Shown: positions 51,577 through 61,389 of the stretch, one piece after another
Numbering within the stretch: the first letter of the stretch is position 1
Layout: every line of letters begins with the position of its first letter
DNA from: Mucispirillum schaedleri ASF457
Lineage (GTDB): Bacteria > Chrysiogenota > Deferribacteres > Deferribacterales > Mucispirillaceae
Direction: 5' to 3'
Length of the DNA stretch: 64,000 bases
Assembly (NCBI RefSeq): GCF_000487995.2
Contig: NZ_CP097562.1
Location: 1,547,001 to 1,611,000, forward strand
Position numbers and translations under genes: made by a program
The notes under the pieces: generated by a model
What the model was told of the DNA's origin: nothing
What the model saw: the letters and a program-made list of their open reading frames with translations, nothing else
Databases searched by the model: none

Positions 51577-53091
51577 ATGAAAACATATCTTTACGGCATA
51601 ATAAATATTGGTGCCAGTGCATTTCGTATGGCAGTATCAGAAGTAGGAAAAGGATATATTAAAGAAATTGATTATCTTTTAAAGCCTTTGCGGCTTGGGG
51701 TAGATACATTTTCTCAAGGATATATTTCATTAGAGCATGTAAAATATGCTGCCACAATACTTCGCGGTTTTAAATGCAAGCTGGATGAATATGGCATAAA
51801 GCATTACAAGGCAGTATGCACAAGCGGTGTGCGGGAAGCAGGCAATAAAGATTTCTTTATAGATTATGTTAAGATACATGCAGGCATAGATATTATAATA
51901 TTAGAGCCGTCAGAAGAAGTTTACATTAAATATTTAGCAGCAAAATTATCTGTTGCAGGTTTTGATAATATGGAAAAAGAAGGGGTAGTATTTGCAAATA
52001 TTGCAAGTGGAAATATTACTCTTTCAGTTACAAAAGGTGATAATATTCTTTATTCTGGTGCTCTTCCTTACGGCAGTTTAAGGCTTAGGCAGATGTTTAG
52101 GCATATAAGCCCTTTAAAAAGGCACAAAGCTTTTGACCAGTATGCAGAGAATATGGTAGCAACAGTTGCAGGCATTATTAATAAAAAGGTGAAAGTAAAA
52201 AATCTTGTAGGCAGTGGCAGCTCTATCAATATGATGCTTAGGATATTCAAGCCGAAAGATAAATTTATTTTAAGGGAAGATTTAGAAAAGCTGTATAATA
52301 AAATAAGAGTTTATACTAAGCAGGAATTAGTTGATGAGCTTGCATTAAGAGATGACGAAGCAGAAGTCCTTGTGCCTACATTATGTATATATATTCATCT
52401 TTTAAAATATACAGGGGCTGACAGGTTTCATTTTTCTCCTGTTGATTTTCCTACTACTCTTACTCAGTTTTATACAGGAAGTCTTAAAGACCGCTGCTAT
52501 CACAAAAGAATAAAAAATACTACACTTGCTCTTGGAGAAAGGTTTAATATAAATACAATGCATGCAAGGCGGACAGCCAAATTTGCTAAAAAACTTTTTA
52601 TGGAGTTTGATGATTTACATTCACTTGATAAATCCAGATATGATATTTTAGAGATGGCATCATTTTTATATCAGGTAGGTGAATATATTGATGCTAAGCA
52701 GACAGCATATAATTCATATTATATTATTAAATCTATCAGCATACCGGGAATAAGTTCTCGTGATATATTTTTAACAGCATGTGTTGTTTATAATATGAAC
52801 AGTATATTATCACAGGATGAAAGTATAGAAGGCAACTATCTTTCCCCAGAAGAAAAACTTATGATAAATAAACTTTCGTGTATTTTGCGTATGGCAGTAT
52901 CGTTTGATGCAAGTAAAACTGGGTTAATAGAAGATATAGATATAGTGCAGAATGATAATATGATTATAATAAATGCAAAAGCGGTAAAAGAGCCTTTTGT
53001 AGAGCTTTTTACATTTGAAAAAGTAAAATATACATTTGTAGAAACTTTTGGTATACAGGTAGATATAAGAACGAAAATGATATATGATTAG
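51577..53091 (+). CDS. Degenerate Ppx/GppA paralogue (probable pseudoenzyme)
   Basis: 504 residues collinear with the preceding protein over its whole length, but the active-site motifs are altered. IDIGSNS has become INIGASA, VDMGGGSTE has become ANIASGNIT, and the HD-domain HDIGQHISYSKHHKH has become YQVGEYIDAKQTAYN. Loss of the Asp, the glycine loop and the metal-binding His/Asp makes catalysis unlikely. The frame is full length and it sits between ppx and ppk with 1- and 14-bp gaps, so it is likely expressed, perhaps as a regulator or dimer partner. Confidence 0.85.
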   Translation: MKTYLYGIINIGASAFRMAVSEVGKGYIKEIDYLLKPLRLGVDTFSQGYISLEHVKYAATILRGFKCKLDEYGIKHYKAVCTSGVREAGNKDFFIDYVKIHAGIDIIILEPSEEVYIKYLAAKLSVAGFDNMEKEGVVFANIASGNITLSVTKGDNILYSGALPYGSLRLRQMFRHISPLKRHKAFDQYAENMVATVAGIINKKVKVKNLVGSGSSINMMLRIFKPKDKFILREDLEKLYNKIRVYTKQELVDELALRDDEAEVLVPTLCIYIHLLKYTGADRFHFSPVDFPTTLTQFYTGSLKDRCYHKRIKNTTLALGERFNINTMHARRTAKFAKKLFMEFDDLHSLDKSRYDILEMASFLYQVGEYIDAKQTAYNSYYIIKSISIPGISSRDIFLTACVVYNMNSILSQDESIEGNYLSPEEKLMINKLSCILRMAVSFDASKTGLIEDIDIVQNDNMIIINAKAVKEPFVELFTFEKVKYTFVETFGIQVDIRTKMIYD

Positions 53092-53105
53092 TGGAAGTGG
53101 TATGT

Positions 53106-55127
53106 ATGGATACAAATAAAAAAGAATACTATATAGGCAGAGAATTAAGCTGGCTTGCATTTAATGAAAGAGTGCTTTCAGAAGCTCAGGATATTCATAA
53201 TCCTTTGATGGAAAAGTTAAAGTTTACTGCAATATTTGCATCAAATATGGATGAATTTTTTATGGTGCGTGTTGCAGGTCTTATTGAACAGATTAGTGCA
53301 GGTTATAAAAAAACAGATATAGCAGGCTACACTCCAGAAGAACAGCTTGTGGCAGTATCAAAAGAAACAAGACGGTTGATAGAAAAACAGCAGTCAATAT
53401 TCAGAGAGCTTGTATCTGAGCTTGAAAAATATAATGTATATTTTAATCCAGTATTAAATAATGAATATGATGAAGATACTGAAAATATTTTTATTGATGC
53501 AGTAATGAGTGTTGTAAGCCCTGTAACACTTGACCCAGCACATCCATTTCCATTTATCTATAACAAGCGTATGAGTCTTATTGCAGCACTTGAAAAGCAG
53601 GGCAGGGAATATTTTTCGCTTATTATGCTGCCGGAAAATATAAGAAGATATTTTGCAGTTCATAAAGGAAATAAAAAGATAATCTGGACAGTAGAAGAAA
53701 TTATTAAAAAACATATCCAGAAGCTTTTCCGCGGTTATAATGTTAAGACAGTGAATGTTTTCAGAGTAACAAGAAATACAGATATTGAAATGCGGTCAGA
53801 AGAAATGGCAGATATTATATTATCTATGAAAGATTTTCTTTCCCGCAGGGTAAAAGGTGCTGTTACAAGAGTTGAGATAGAAGCAGATACACCAGCATAT
53901 ATTGTGGAATTTCTGCAAAAAATGGTAAACTTTAAGGATATGGATACCCAGTATATACAGGGTGTTATAGATTTAACATTTTTATTCAGCCTTTCATCTA
54001 TCATGCCAAATATGCAGTTTCCAGTGCATAAAAGTTTTTCAGTATCAGATTTGCCAGAAAATAGTGAAATATTTAACAGAATAAAAGAAAAGGATATATT
54101 TTTCTTTCGTCCTTATTATTCATTTTCTACAGTATCAAAACTTATTGCGGCAGCGGCAGAAGATAATGATGTGCTTGCAATTAAAATGACACTGTATAGA
54201 ACAAATAGAGATTCTTCTATATTAGCCTCACTTGTAAAGGCTGCAAAAAGCGGCAAACAGGTAAGTGTAGTGGTGGAATTAAAAGCAAGGTTTGATGAAG
54301 AGAGAAATATTGACTGGGCTAAAAATTTAGAAGATGCCGGCTGTATAGTAACATATGGTATAGCAGGGCTTAAAATTCATGCAAAATGCCTTTTGATTGT
54401 CCGCAGGGAGTATGAAAGTATTAAGCGGTATACTCATATTGCAACTGGTAACTATAATGAAAATACTGCCGCACTTTATACTGATGTGGATTTAATTACA
54501 TCAGATGACAGCATAGGCAGAGATGCGGCACAGCTTTTTAATTATTTAATGGCTTATACAGAAGAACAGCAGTGGAAAGCATTAAGTGTTGCTCCATTTA
54601 ATTTAAGGGAAAACCTGTATAAATTGTTTGATAATGAAATAAAACAGGCAAAAGAAGGCAGAAAAGCACATATAGTTATGAAAATGAACTCTTTAATAGA
54701 TAAAGATATGATAGATAAAATGTATGAAGCATCAAATGCAGGTGTCCGTATAGATTTAATTGTTCGCGGAATATGCGGTTTAAAGGCAGGCTGTAAAGGT
54801 TTCAGCAGTAATATAAAAGTGAGAAGCATCATTGGCAGGCTTTTAGAACATTCCAGAATATTTTATTTTGAAAATGCAGGAAACCCAAGGTATTTTATAG
54901 CCTCAGCCGATATGATGCCAAGAAATTTAAACAGGCGTGTAGAGCTTATGGCAGAAATAAATGATGAAGATTTTAAAAATGCCTTAGGTAAGTTTTTAGA
55001 TATAACATTAAAAGATAATATGAAAGCATGGCAGCTTACAGGTGATACTTTTATAAAAATTAAAAAAACTGATGATGAAGAGGCAGTTAATTCTCAGGAA
55101 TATTTTATGAATAACAGGCTTATTTAA
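53106..55127 (+). CDS. ppk1: Polyphosphate kinase 1
   Basis: 673 residues from ATG 53106. The N-terminal domain begins YYIGRELSWLAFNERVL. The head domain holds FASNMDEFFMVRVAGL. The PLD-like catalytic domains contain GLKIHAKCLLIVRR with the phosphorylated His near 424, and IASADMMPRNLNRRVELM in the second half. It makes polyphosphate reversibly from ATP. Membrane-associated in other bacteria. Its stop is 2 bp from the convergent RseC-like gene. Confidence 0.96.
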   Translation: MDTNKKEYYIGRELSWLAFNERVLSEAQDIHNPLMEKLKFTAIFASNMDEFFMVRVAGLIEQISAGYKKTDIAGYTPEEQLVAVSKETRRLIEKQQSIFRELVSELEKYNVYFNPVLNNEYDEDTENIFIDAVMSVVSPVTLDPAHPFPFIYNKRMSLIAALEKQGREYFSLIMLPENIRRYFAVHKGNKKIIWTVEEIIKKHIQKLFRGYNVKTVNVFRVTRNTDIEMRSEEMADIILSMKDFLSRRVKGAVTRVEIEADTPAYIVEFLQKMVNFKDMDTQYIQGVIDLTFLFSLSSIMPNMQFPVHKSFSVSDLPENSEIFNRIKEKDIFFFRPYYSFSTVSKLIAAAAEDNDVLAIKMTLYRTNRDSSILASLVKAAKSGKQVSVVVELKARFDEERNIDWAKNLEDAGCIVTYGIAGLKIHAKCLLIVRREYESIKRYTHIATGNYNENTAALYTDVDLITSDDSIGRDAAQLFNYLMAYTEEQQWKALSVAPFNLRENLYKLFDNEIKQAKEGRKAHIVMKMNSLIDKDMIDKMYEASNAGVRIDLIVRGICGLKAGCKGFSSNIKVRSIIGRLLEHSRIFYFENAGNPRYFIASADMMPRNLNRRVELMAEINDEDFKNALGKFLDITLKDNMKAWQLTGDTFIKIKKTDDEEAVNSQEYFMNNRLI

Positions 55128-55129
55128 TA

Positions 55130-55540
55130 CTAATTGATTATTCTAACAGGGCTTTTATTAATATTTTTTGATATATATTTTAAAATAAGCCATGATATTA
55201 CTAATGATAAAACAGCAGAAAAGGCAGTTAATGTGTCTTTATGGAAAACTGTATCAATAATGGCAGATACAGCAAACATTATTATAAGCGGCAGACCAAA
55301 AAGCAGCATTGATATTTTCAGCATATATTTTTCATCTATTATCAAAGAAACAGTATCGCCAGTATTATATTTCTTTTCAGTATAAAGTGTTATTTTTTTA
55401 GAAGCTGTAGACATTATACATGATGAAGTGCAGCTTTCACAGCCTGCATCAATCAGAAGTGTAACATTATTTTTATTATCACAGGAATATACTTTTGCAG
55501 AGATAACTTTCTGGCAGTTTTGTGAATTATTTTTCAACAT
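55130..55540 (-). CDS. RseC/SoxR-reducing-system-like membrane protein
   Basis: 136 residues. The N-terminal soluble part has GCESCTSSCIMST (Cys at x2 and x3 spacing, possibly an Fe-S or metal site). Two transmembrane helices follow (about 73-92 and 101-117), then a short basic tail. This is the layout of RseC/MucC proteins associated with electron-transfer Rnf/Rsx complexes. It overlaps feoA by 14 bp. Exact role unknown. Confidence 0.75.
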   Translation of the reverse strand: MLKNNSQNCQKVISAKVYSCDNKNNVTLLIDAGCESCTSSCIMSTASKKITLYTEKKYNTGDTVSLIIDEKYMLKISMLLFGLPLIIMFAVSAIIDTVFHKDTLTAFSAVLSLVISWLILKYISKNINKSPVRIIN

Positions 55541-55742
55541 TTATCATATCAGCCATATTGTCACTAATTGCTATTTTTCCTGAACCTATCACACATATTT
55601 TATAAGGCGAGCTTTGCAGAAGTTTTATTTTACTGCCCGGAATAAACCCAAGAGCAGAGATGCGGAGAGTATCACTATGGTTATCACAGCTTAAAGATGA
55701 TATTATATATGTATTATTTGCAACAGCATCGCTTAATTTCAT
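55527..55742 (-). CDS. feoA: FeoA-domain protein
   Basis: 71 residues with the SH3-like FeoA fold: ISALGFIPGSKIKLLQSSPY and KIAISDNMADMINV are the family's conserved segments. FeoA assists FeoB in ferrous iron uptake, but no feoB is in the window. It overlaps the RseC-like gene by 14 bp, so they share a transcript. Confidence 0.85.
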   Translation of the reverse strand: MKLSDAVANNTYIISSLSCDNHSDTLRISALGFIPGSKIKLLQSSPYKICVIGSGKIAISDNMADMINVEK

Positions 55743-55868
55743 TTAATTTCCCACTTCATTATATATTATGATAATCAATATCAACTAATAATATAGTCTA
55801 ACACTAAATATAAAAAAGTCAACAGGGAAATAAAGTATCTGGAATTATCCAAAAATTTTATATTATAA

Positions 55869-56440
55869 GTTATTTTAAGCCTGATTTTTTAAAAGTGAAA
55901 AATCTAAATGATTTATATTGCAGTAGTGAATAATATATTTAAATTATCTATATTTTTAGATACTTCGCTTAAAAATCAAGCTCAGTAAGACATGGCAGCA
56001 GGCTCATGACGAGCCGTCTTTAGTGAGCGATAGACGAACTTGTTTCGGCAGAGCGTGATTTAAAAAATTCAGGGATGAATTTTTTAATATAAATTTATTA
56101 GTTCATTTTGAGGTTGATTTTAAAGGTGAAAAATCTAAATTATATATATTGCAGTAATGTATAATATGTTTAAAATATCTACCATTTTTAGATACTTCGC
56201 TTAAAAATCAAGCTCAGTAAGACATGGCAGCAGGCTCATGACGAGCCGTCTTTAGTGAGCGATAGACGAACTTGTTTCGGCAGAGCATGATTTAAAAAAT
56301 TCAGGGATGAATTTTTTAATATAAATTTATTAGTTCATTTTGAGCCTGATTTTAAAGGCGAAAAATCTAAGTTACATATATTGCAGTAATGTATGATATA
56401 TTTAAAATATCTGTTTTTTATCTACTTCGCCTTTCTGTAT
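55869..56440 (+). repeat. Tandem 232-bp repeats carrying the dispersed palindrome
   Basis: Two full 232-bp units (55869-56100 and 56101-56332) and a third, truncated one (56333 to about 56440). Each begins with the left arm (TTCATTTTGAGCCTGATTTT), has the right arm TAGATACTTCGCTTAAAAAT, then GACATGGCAGCAGGCTCATG and GAGCGATAGACGAACTTGTT. The second half of units 1 and 2 is nearly identical, pointing to recent duplication. No coding frame. These are the most complete copies of the dispersed repeat in the window and fill most of the 770-bp gap. Confidence 0.88.
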
Positions 56441-56485
56441 CAGTATGGTCTGAATAACAAAGTAATAGTTAGGACATATAATATA

Positions 56486-56504
56486 GGGCTGCTTAAAGCA
56501 GCCC
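56486..56504 (-). terminator. Hairpin after mdh
   Basis: GGGCTGC pairs with GCAGCCC around a 5-nt loop, 8 bp beyond the mdh stop on the minus strand. Followed by TATATTAT, a moderate T-run. Confidence 0.7.
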
Positions 56505-56511
56505 AGTTATT

Positions 56512-57501
<990 letters not shown>

Positions 57502-57777
57502 TTAGACTTTTAATATAATGCAATTTTATTTTAGAAATATTTTCTGATTGCAACTACTATATTAATCCAACTTATCAAAATAGTCTAATAAAAAATTAAA
57601 AAAAGTAAAAATATTTTTTTTATATTAAAGAACCTGTTGATAATACATTTAAAATATATATTTATCAAGCCTTGCAAAAACATATATTTTAAGTATAAAT
57701 AATGAAAGATACTTGAATAAATAATAAATTAGTGTTATAATTAGAAGAATAAAGCAATAAATTATAGAGAGGGATAT

Positions 57778-58644
57778 ATGGAGCTGAAAACACAGATTTT
57801 AGAAATGATTCGCTTGTCGTCAACAAATCTTTCTGCAGATGTAGAAAAAGCAATAATTGATGCTGCTGCAAAAGAAGATGAGGGCAGCCCTGCAAAAAAT
57901 GCTTTGAATACTATTGTTGAAAATATAAAGCTTGCAAGGCAGCAGTCTACACCAATATGTCAGGATACTGGTGCATTAATATTTTATGTAGACTATAAAG
58001 CTGGTGGAGAAGAAAAAGTATATATTGATGCAATTGGAGAAGCTGTGAAAGTTGCTACTGCAAAACAATATCTTCGTCCAAATGCTGTGGACCCTGTTAC
58101 AGGAAAAAATAGTGGTAATAATACTGGGACAAATGCTCCATATATCCACTTTCATCAGTGGGATAAAGACTATACCCGCATACGCTTTATGCAGAAAGGC
58201 GGCGGCTGCGAAAACTGCGGCACACAATACAGACTTCCAGACATTACTCTTGGAGCAGGCAGAGATTTAAAAGGTGTAAGAAAGTGCATTATTGATGCAA
58301 TTTATAATGCACAAGGTCAAGGCTGTGCACCTGGTATTATTGGTGTTGGTATAGGCGGAGATAGAGCATTATCACATATTCTTGCAAAAGAGCAGCTTTT
58401 TAGAAAAATGGGTGAAAGGAATATTGACCCTGAAATTGCAGCATTAGAAGAAAATGTATTAAAAGATATAAATAAATTAGGCATAGGTCCTATGGGTTTT
58501 GGCGGTAAAACTACAGCACTTGAAGTGTTTATTGGCTATCAGCACCGTCATCCTGCTACATTCTATGTTTCTATTGCTTATATGTGCTGGGCAAACAGAA
58601 GAAAAATGATGACTATTAAAGACGGCGAGGTGACTTATGCTTAA
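57778..58644 (+). CDS. Class I fumarate hydratase, alpha subunit
   Basis: 288 residues matching the N-terminal part of class I (Fe-S) fumarases and TtdA. Cysteines in STPICQDTGALIFY (near 61), GGGCENCGTQYRLPD (near 143) and GQGCAPGIIGVGIGGDR (near 182) can ligate the [4Fe-4S] cluster. The next gene supplies the C-terminal domain. L-tartrate dehydratase is the alternative reading, but proximity to mdh favours fumarase. Oxygen-labile, consistent with an anaerobic lifestyle. Confidence 0.93.
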   Translation: MELKTQILEMIRLSSTNLSADVEKAIIDAAAKEDEGSPAKNALNTIVENIKLARQQSTPICQDTGALIFYVDYKAGGEEKVYIDAIGEAVKVATAKQYLRPNAVDPVTGKNSGNNTGTNAPYIHFHQWDKDYTRIRFMQKGGGCENCGTQYRLPDITLGAGRDLKGVRKCIIDAIYNAQGQGCAPGIIGVGIGGDRALSHILAKEQLFRKMGERNIDPEIAALEENVLKDINKLGIGPMGFGGKTTALEVFIGYQHRHPATFYVSIAYMCWANRRKMMTIKDGEVTYA

Positions 58645-59218
58645 AATTACTACACCAATATCAGAAGAAACTATAAAATCATTCAAAGTAGGTGATTCTG
58701 TATTACTTTCAGGCAGAATAGTTACAGCAAGAGATGCTGCTCATAAATTAATGGTGGAAGAAAGACCTGATTTTATAAGAGAATATCTAAAAGATGCAGT
58801 AATTTATCACTGTGGTCCAGTTGTTAAGCAGGATGCAAAAGGCGAATGGTCTTTTGTATCAGCAGGTCCAACAACTTCATCTAGGGAAGAGCCATACCAA
58901 AGCACTGTTATAGGCGAATATGGAGTTCGTGCAGTAATAGGAAAAGGTGGTATGGGTCCTAAAACTCTTGCAGGTTTGAAAGAGCATGGTGCAGTATATC
59001 TGCATGCAATAGGTGGTTCAGGCTCTTTAACAGCTTCAAGAGTTAAAAAAGTGGAAAAAGTTTTCATGATGGAAGAATTTGGCACACCTGAGGCTTTTTG
59101 GGTGGTTGATGTGGAAGATTTTCCGGTAATTGTTACAATGGATGCTCATGGCAACAGTCTTCATGCAAAAATATTAGAAGAAAGCGGCAAAGTTTATAAA
59201 GAGCTGCTTGGCAAATAA
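58637..59218 (+). CDS. Class I fumarate hydratase, beta subunit
   Basis: 193 residues equal to the C-terminal domain of class I fumarases. Markers are GRIVTARDAAHKLMVEE, SAGPTTSSREEPYQSTVIGE, and GKGGMGPKTLAGLKEHGAVY with the substrate-binding loops. It overlaps the alpha gene by 8 bp. A strong terminator follows at 59232. Confidence 0.93.
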   Translation: MLKITTPISEETIKSFKVGDSVLLSGRIVTARDAAHKLMVEERPDFIREYLKDAVIYHCGPVVKQDAKGEWSFVSAGPTTSSREEPYQSTVIGEYGVRAVIGKGGMGPKTLAGLKEHGAVYLHAIGGSGSLTASRVKKVEKVFMMEEFGTPEAFWVVDVEDFPVIVTMDAHGNSLHAKILEESGKVYKELLGK

Positions 59219-59231
59219 AACAGCTAAAATT

Positions 59232-59270
59232 AAGCGGTATAAGTTAAGATTATACCGCTTATATTTTTTT
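59232..59270 (+). terminator. Intrinsic terminator after fumarase genes
   Basis: AAGCGGTATAA pairs with TTATACCGCTT around a 7-nt loop, followed by ATATTTTTTT. Confidence 0.92.
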
Positions 59271-59282
59271 GTGGTTATTTTT

Positions 59283-59966
59283 ATGAATTTAGATGAAATA
59301 AAATTAAAAATGCAGCAGGCTCAAGACAGGGCTAATGCTGAACATTTTGCAAAAACATCACCTGATGTGAAAAATATAACAGGTGTCCGCATACCTTATA
59401 TGAGAAAGCTGGCAAAAGAAATAGCAAAAGGCGATACAAAATATTTTCTTGATAATTATAATATAGAAACCCATGAAGAATTTCTGCTTAAAGGCATTGT
59501 AATATTGTCTTCTAAATTTTCACTGGAAGAAAAATTTGCTTATCTTGAAAAATATGTTCCTGAAATATATGACTGGTCAGGTTGTGATGTTTTAGTATCA
59601 ACACTGAAATGTAAGGATGATGAGTTACATTTAGTCTATGATTTTATAATGAAATACAGATATTCTAAAAATGAATATGAAACAAGGTTTATGATAGTTA
59701 TGCTTTTTAATTTTTTAAGGGAAGACTATCTGGATAAAATCAAAGAAATACTTGAAACAGAAAATTTTGACAAATATTATACTCAAATGGCTGCAGCATG
59801 GCTTATATCTGTTATGTTTATAAAATACAGAGATTATACATTATCATATCTTAATAATAACAGTCTTGATGATTTTACATATAACAAGGCACTTCAAAAA
59901 ATTAGAGAATCAAACAGGGCATCAAAAGAAGATAAAGAGCTTGTAAAGAAAATGAAGCGAAAATAA
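59283..59966 (+). CDS. DNA alkylation repair (AlkD-like, HEAT-repeat) protein
   Basis: 227 residues from ATG 59283. A frame open from 59208 runs through the fumarase terminator and is rejected. VKNITGVRIPYMRKLAKEIA, YDWSGCDVLVSTLKC and RFMIVMLFNFLREDYL are characteristic of the DNA-alkylation-repair family, whose HEAT-like helices cradle DNA carrying alkylated bases. No ribosome-binding site is obvious. It seems to be transcribed from its own promoter or by read-through. Confidence 0.82.
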   Translation: MNLDEIKLKMQQAQDRANAEHFAKTSPDVKNITGVRIPYMRKLAKEIAKGDTKYFLDNYNIETHEEFLLKGIVILSSKFSLEEKFAYLEKYVPEIYDWSGCDVLVSTLKCKDDELHLVYDFIMKYRYSKNEYETRFMIVMLFNFLREDYLDKIKEILETENFDKYYTQMAAAWLISVMFIKYRDYTLSYLNNNSLDDFTYNKALQKIRESNRASKEDKELVKKMKRK

Positions 59967-60309
59967 ATATATTTCTTTTAAAAAAATGAATAAAAATGCT
60001 TGCTAAATAAAATAAAAAGTTAGATACTGTTATAGTTTACAGTTTCTAAAATTTAAGTTGTAATCATTGTGGATACCTGCTTATGTCTGCTGCATTTTAA
60101 TAATCTAGATACTTCGCCTAGATGGTTCAGTAGGACATAAAGCAGTATTTATTTTTTAAAACACCTTGTATAATTGTCTATTCTAAGCAGAAGCAAAGAA
60201 TTTGTATGATAAGTTACAATTAAAATTGCGAATTTTTTTAGAAACTGTAAAAAGTTATCATAATATTTCTACTCTGATATTATTAAGTTTTAAACAGGTT
60301 TTTGCTTTT
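59967..60309. other. Intergenic region between AlkD-like gene and rarD
   Basis: 343 bp with no supported gene. It holds a half-copy of the dispersed repeat at 60105-60140. Near 60223-60245 there is an AATTGCGAATTTTTTTAGAA stretch, similar to AATTGCGAACTTTTTAGAA at about 8000. Confidence 0.5.
60105..60140 (+). repeat. Half-copy of dispersed palindromic repeat
   Basis: TCTAGATACTTCGCCTAGAT then GGTTCAGTAGGACATA matches the right arm. The left arm is not clear. Confidence 0.6.
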
Positions 60310-61209
60310 ATGGATAAGAAAACATTTGCATTTATTACTGCTTTTTTCTCTTTTTTAATCTGGGGTGTATTAGTCATATACTGGCACCAGCTTTCAAGTG
60401 TAAATCCTTTAGAGGTTGTAGCACACCGTGCTGTATGGAGCTTAGTTTTAACTGCTGTTTTAGTGCTTGTAACTAAAAAAGCTGGGGAAGCTGCTGCCAT
60501 TTTGAAAAATCCTAAAAATATACTTCCATTAATATTATCAAGCATATTAATTGCAGGCAACTGGGGTCTTTTTATATGGGCAGTTGCTCATGACAGAATT
60601 TTAGAAAGCAGTATGGGTAACTATATTACTCCACTTTTTAATGTGGCAGCATCAGCCATTATATTTAAAGCTGCATTAAACAAGTATCAAAAATTATCTG
60701 TTTTTTTAGCATTATCAGGTGTTATTTATATGATTGCAGTGTATGGGCAGGTGCCATATATTGCTCTATTTTATGCAATTACTTTCTGCACATACGGCAT
60801 TATTAAAAAACTTGTGCCGGCTAGTGCATTAACAGGACTTTTTATAGAAACATTAATTATATCAGTGCCTTCTGCAATATATGTCTTATATCTTATTTCA
60901 ACAGGCGAAAGTGCAGTTTTAAAGGGAGATTATTTTATTACTTTTATGCTTGTATGCGGTGGAGTGGTAACTACACTTCCGCTGCTTGGTTTTTCATACA
61001 GTGCAAAAGTGCTGCATTTAAGCACACTTGGTATTTTGCAGTATATTACACCAACAATAGTCTTTTTGCTGGGAGTATTTGTGTATAATGAGTATTTTAG
61101 TGCAAATATGCTGCTTACATTTGTCTTAATATGGGCAGGGCTTATAATTTATTCCGCAGATGGTTTAATACAGCTTAAAAAATCAAAAAAGAATATATAC
61201 AGAGACTAA
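60310..61209 (+). CDS. rarD: EamA-family transporter, RarD type
   Basis: 299 residues from ATG 60310 (MDKKTFAFITAFFSFLIWGV). An upstream in-frame ATG at 60202 would add 36 unrelated residues. About ten transmembrane helices. RarD markers are VYWHQLSS-like, VVAHRAVWSLVLTA, NWGLFIWAVAHDRILESSMG and GLLQYITPTIVFLLGVF-like segments. The family is annotated as chloramphenicol-sensitive protein RarD, with small-molecule export assumed. AGG lies 11 nt upstream, a weak site. Confidence 0.9.
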   Translation: MDKKTFAFITAFFSFLIWGVLVIYWHQLSSVNPLEVVAHRAVWSLVLTAVLVLVTKKAGEAAAILKNPKNILPLILSSILIAGNWGLFIWAVAHDRILESSMGNYITPLFNVAASAIIFKAALNKYQKLSVFLALSGVIYMIAVYGQVPYIALFYAITFCTYGIIKKLVPASALTGLFIETLIISVPSAIYVLYLISTGESAVLKGDYFITFMLVCGGVVTTLPLLGFSYSAKVLHLSTLGILQYITPTIVFLLGVFVYNEYFSANMLLTFVLIWAGLIIYSADGLIQLKKSKKNIYRD

Positions 61210-61389
61210 TTAGTATAAAGAAACTTTCATTTTTATATACTTATAATAAATATGCAAGTGATTTACATAAAAGAAATTTTGTGAAAATCATTTCTAGTTG
61301 TTGCATTTCTTAATTTATTAATCTATACTATATACTGAAATATTGTATAAAAGGGGCGGCAGCATCCTAAAAAGGAGTTTTATCTTTAT

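Noticed and set aside
55869-56440. Tandem 232-bp units as CRISPR or a coding repeat gene
   Set aside because: The period is too long for CRISPR, and no frame is open across the units.
59208-59282. Upstream start for the AlkD-like protein
   Set aside because: The extension would be read through the fumarase terminator hairpin and has no family similarity.
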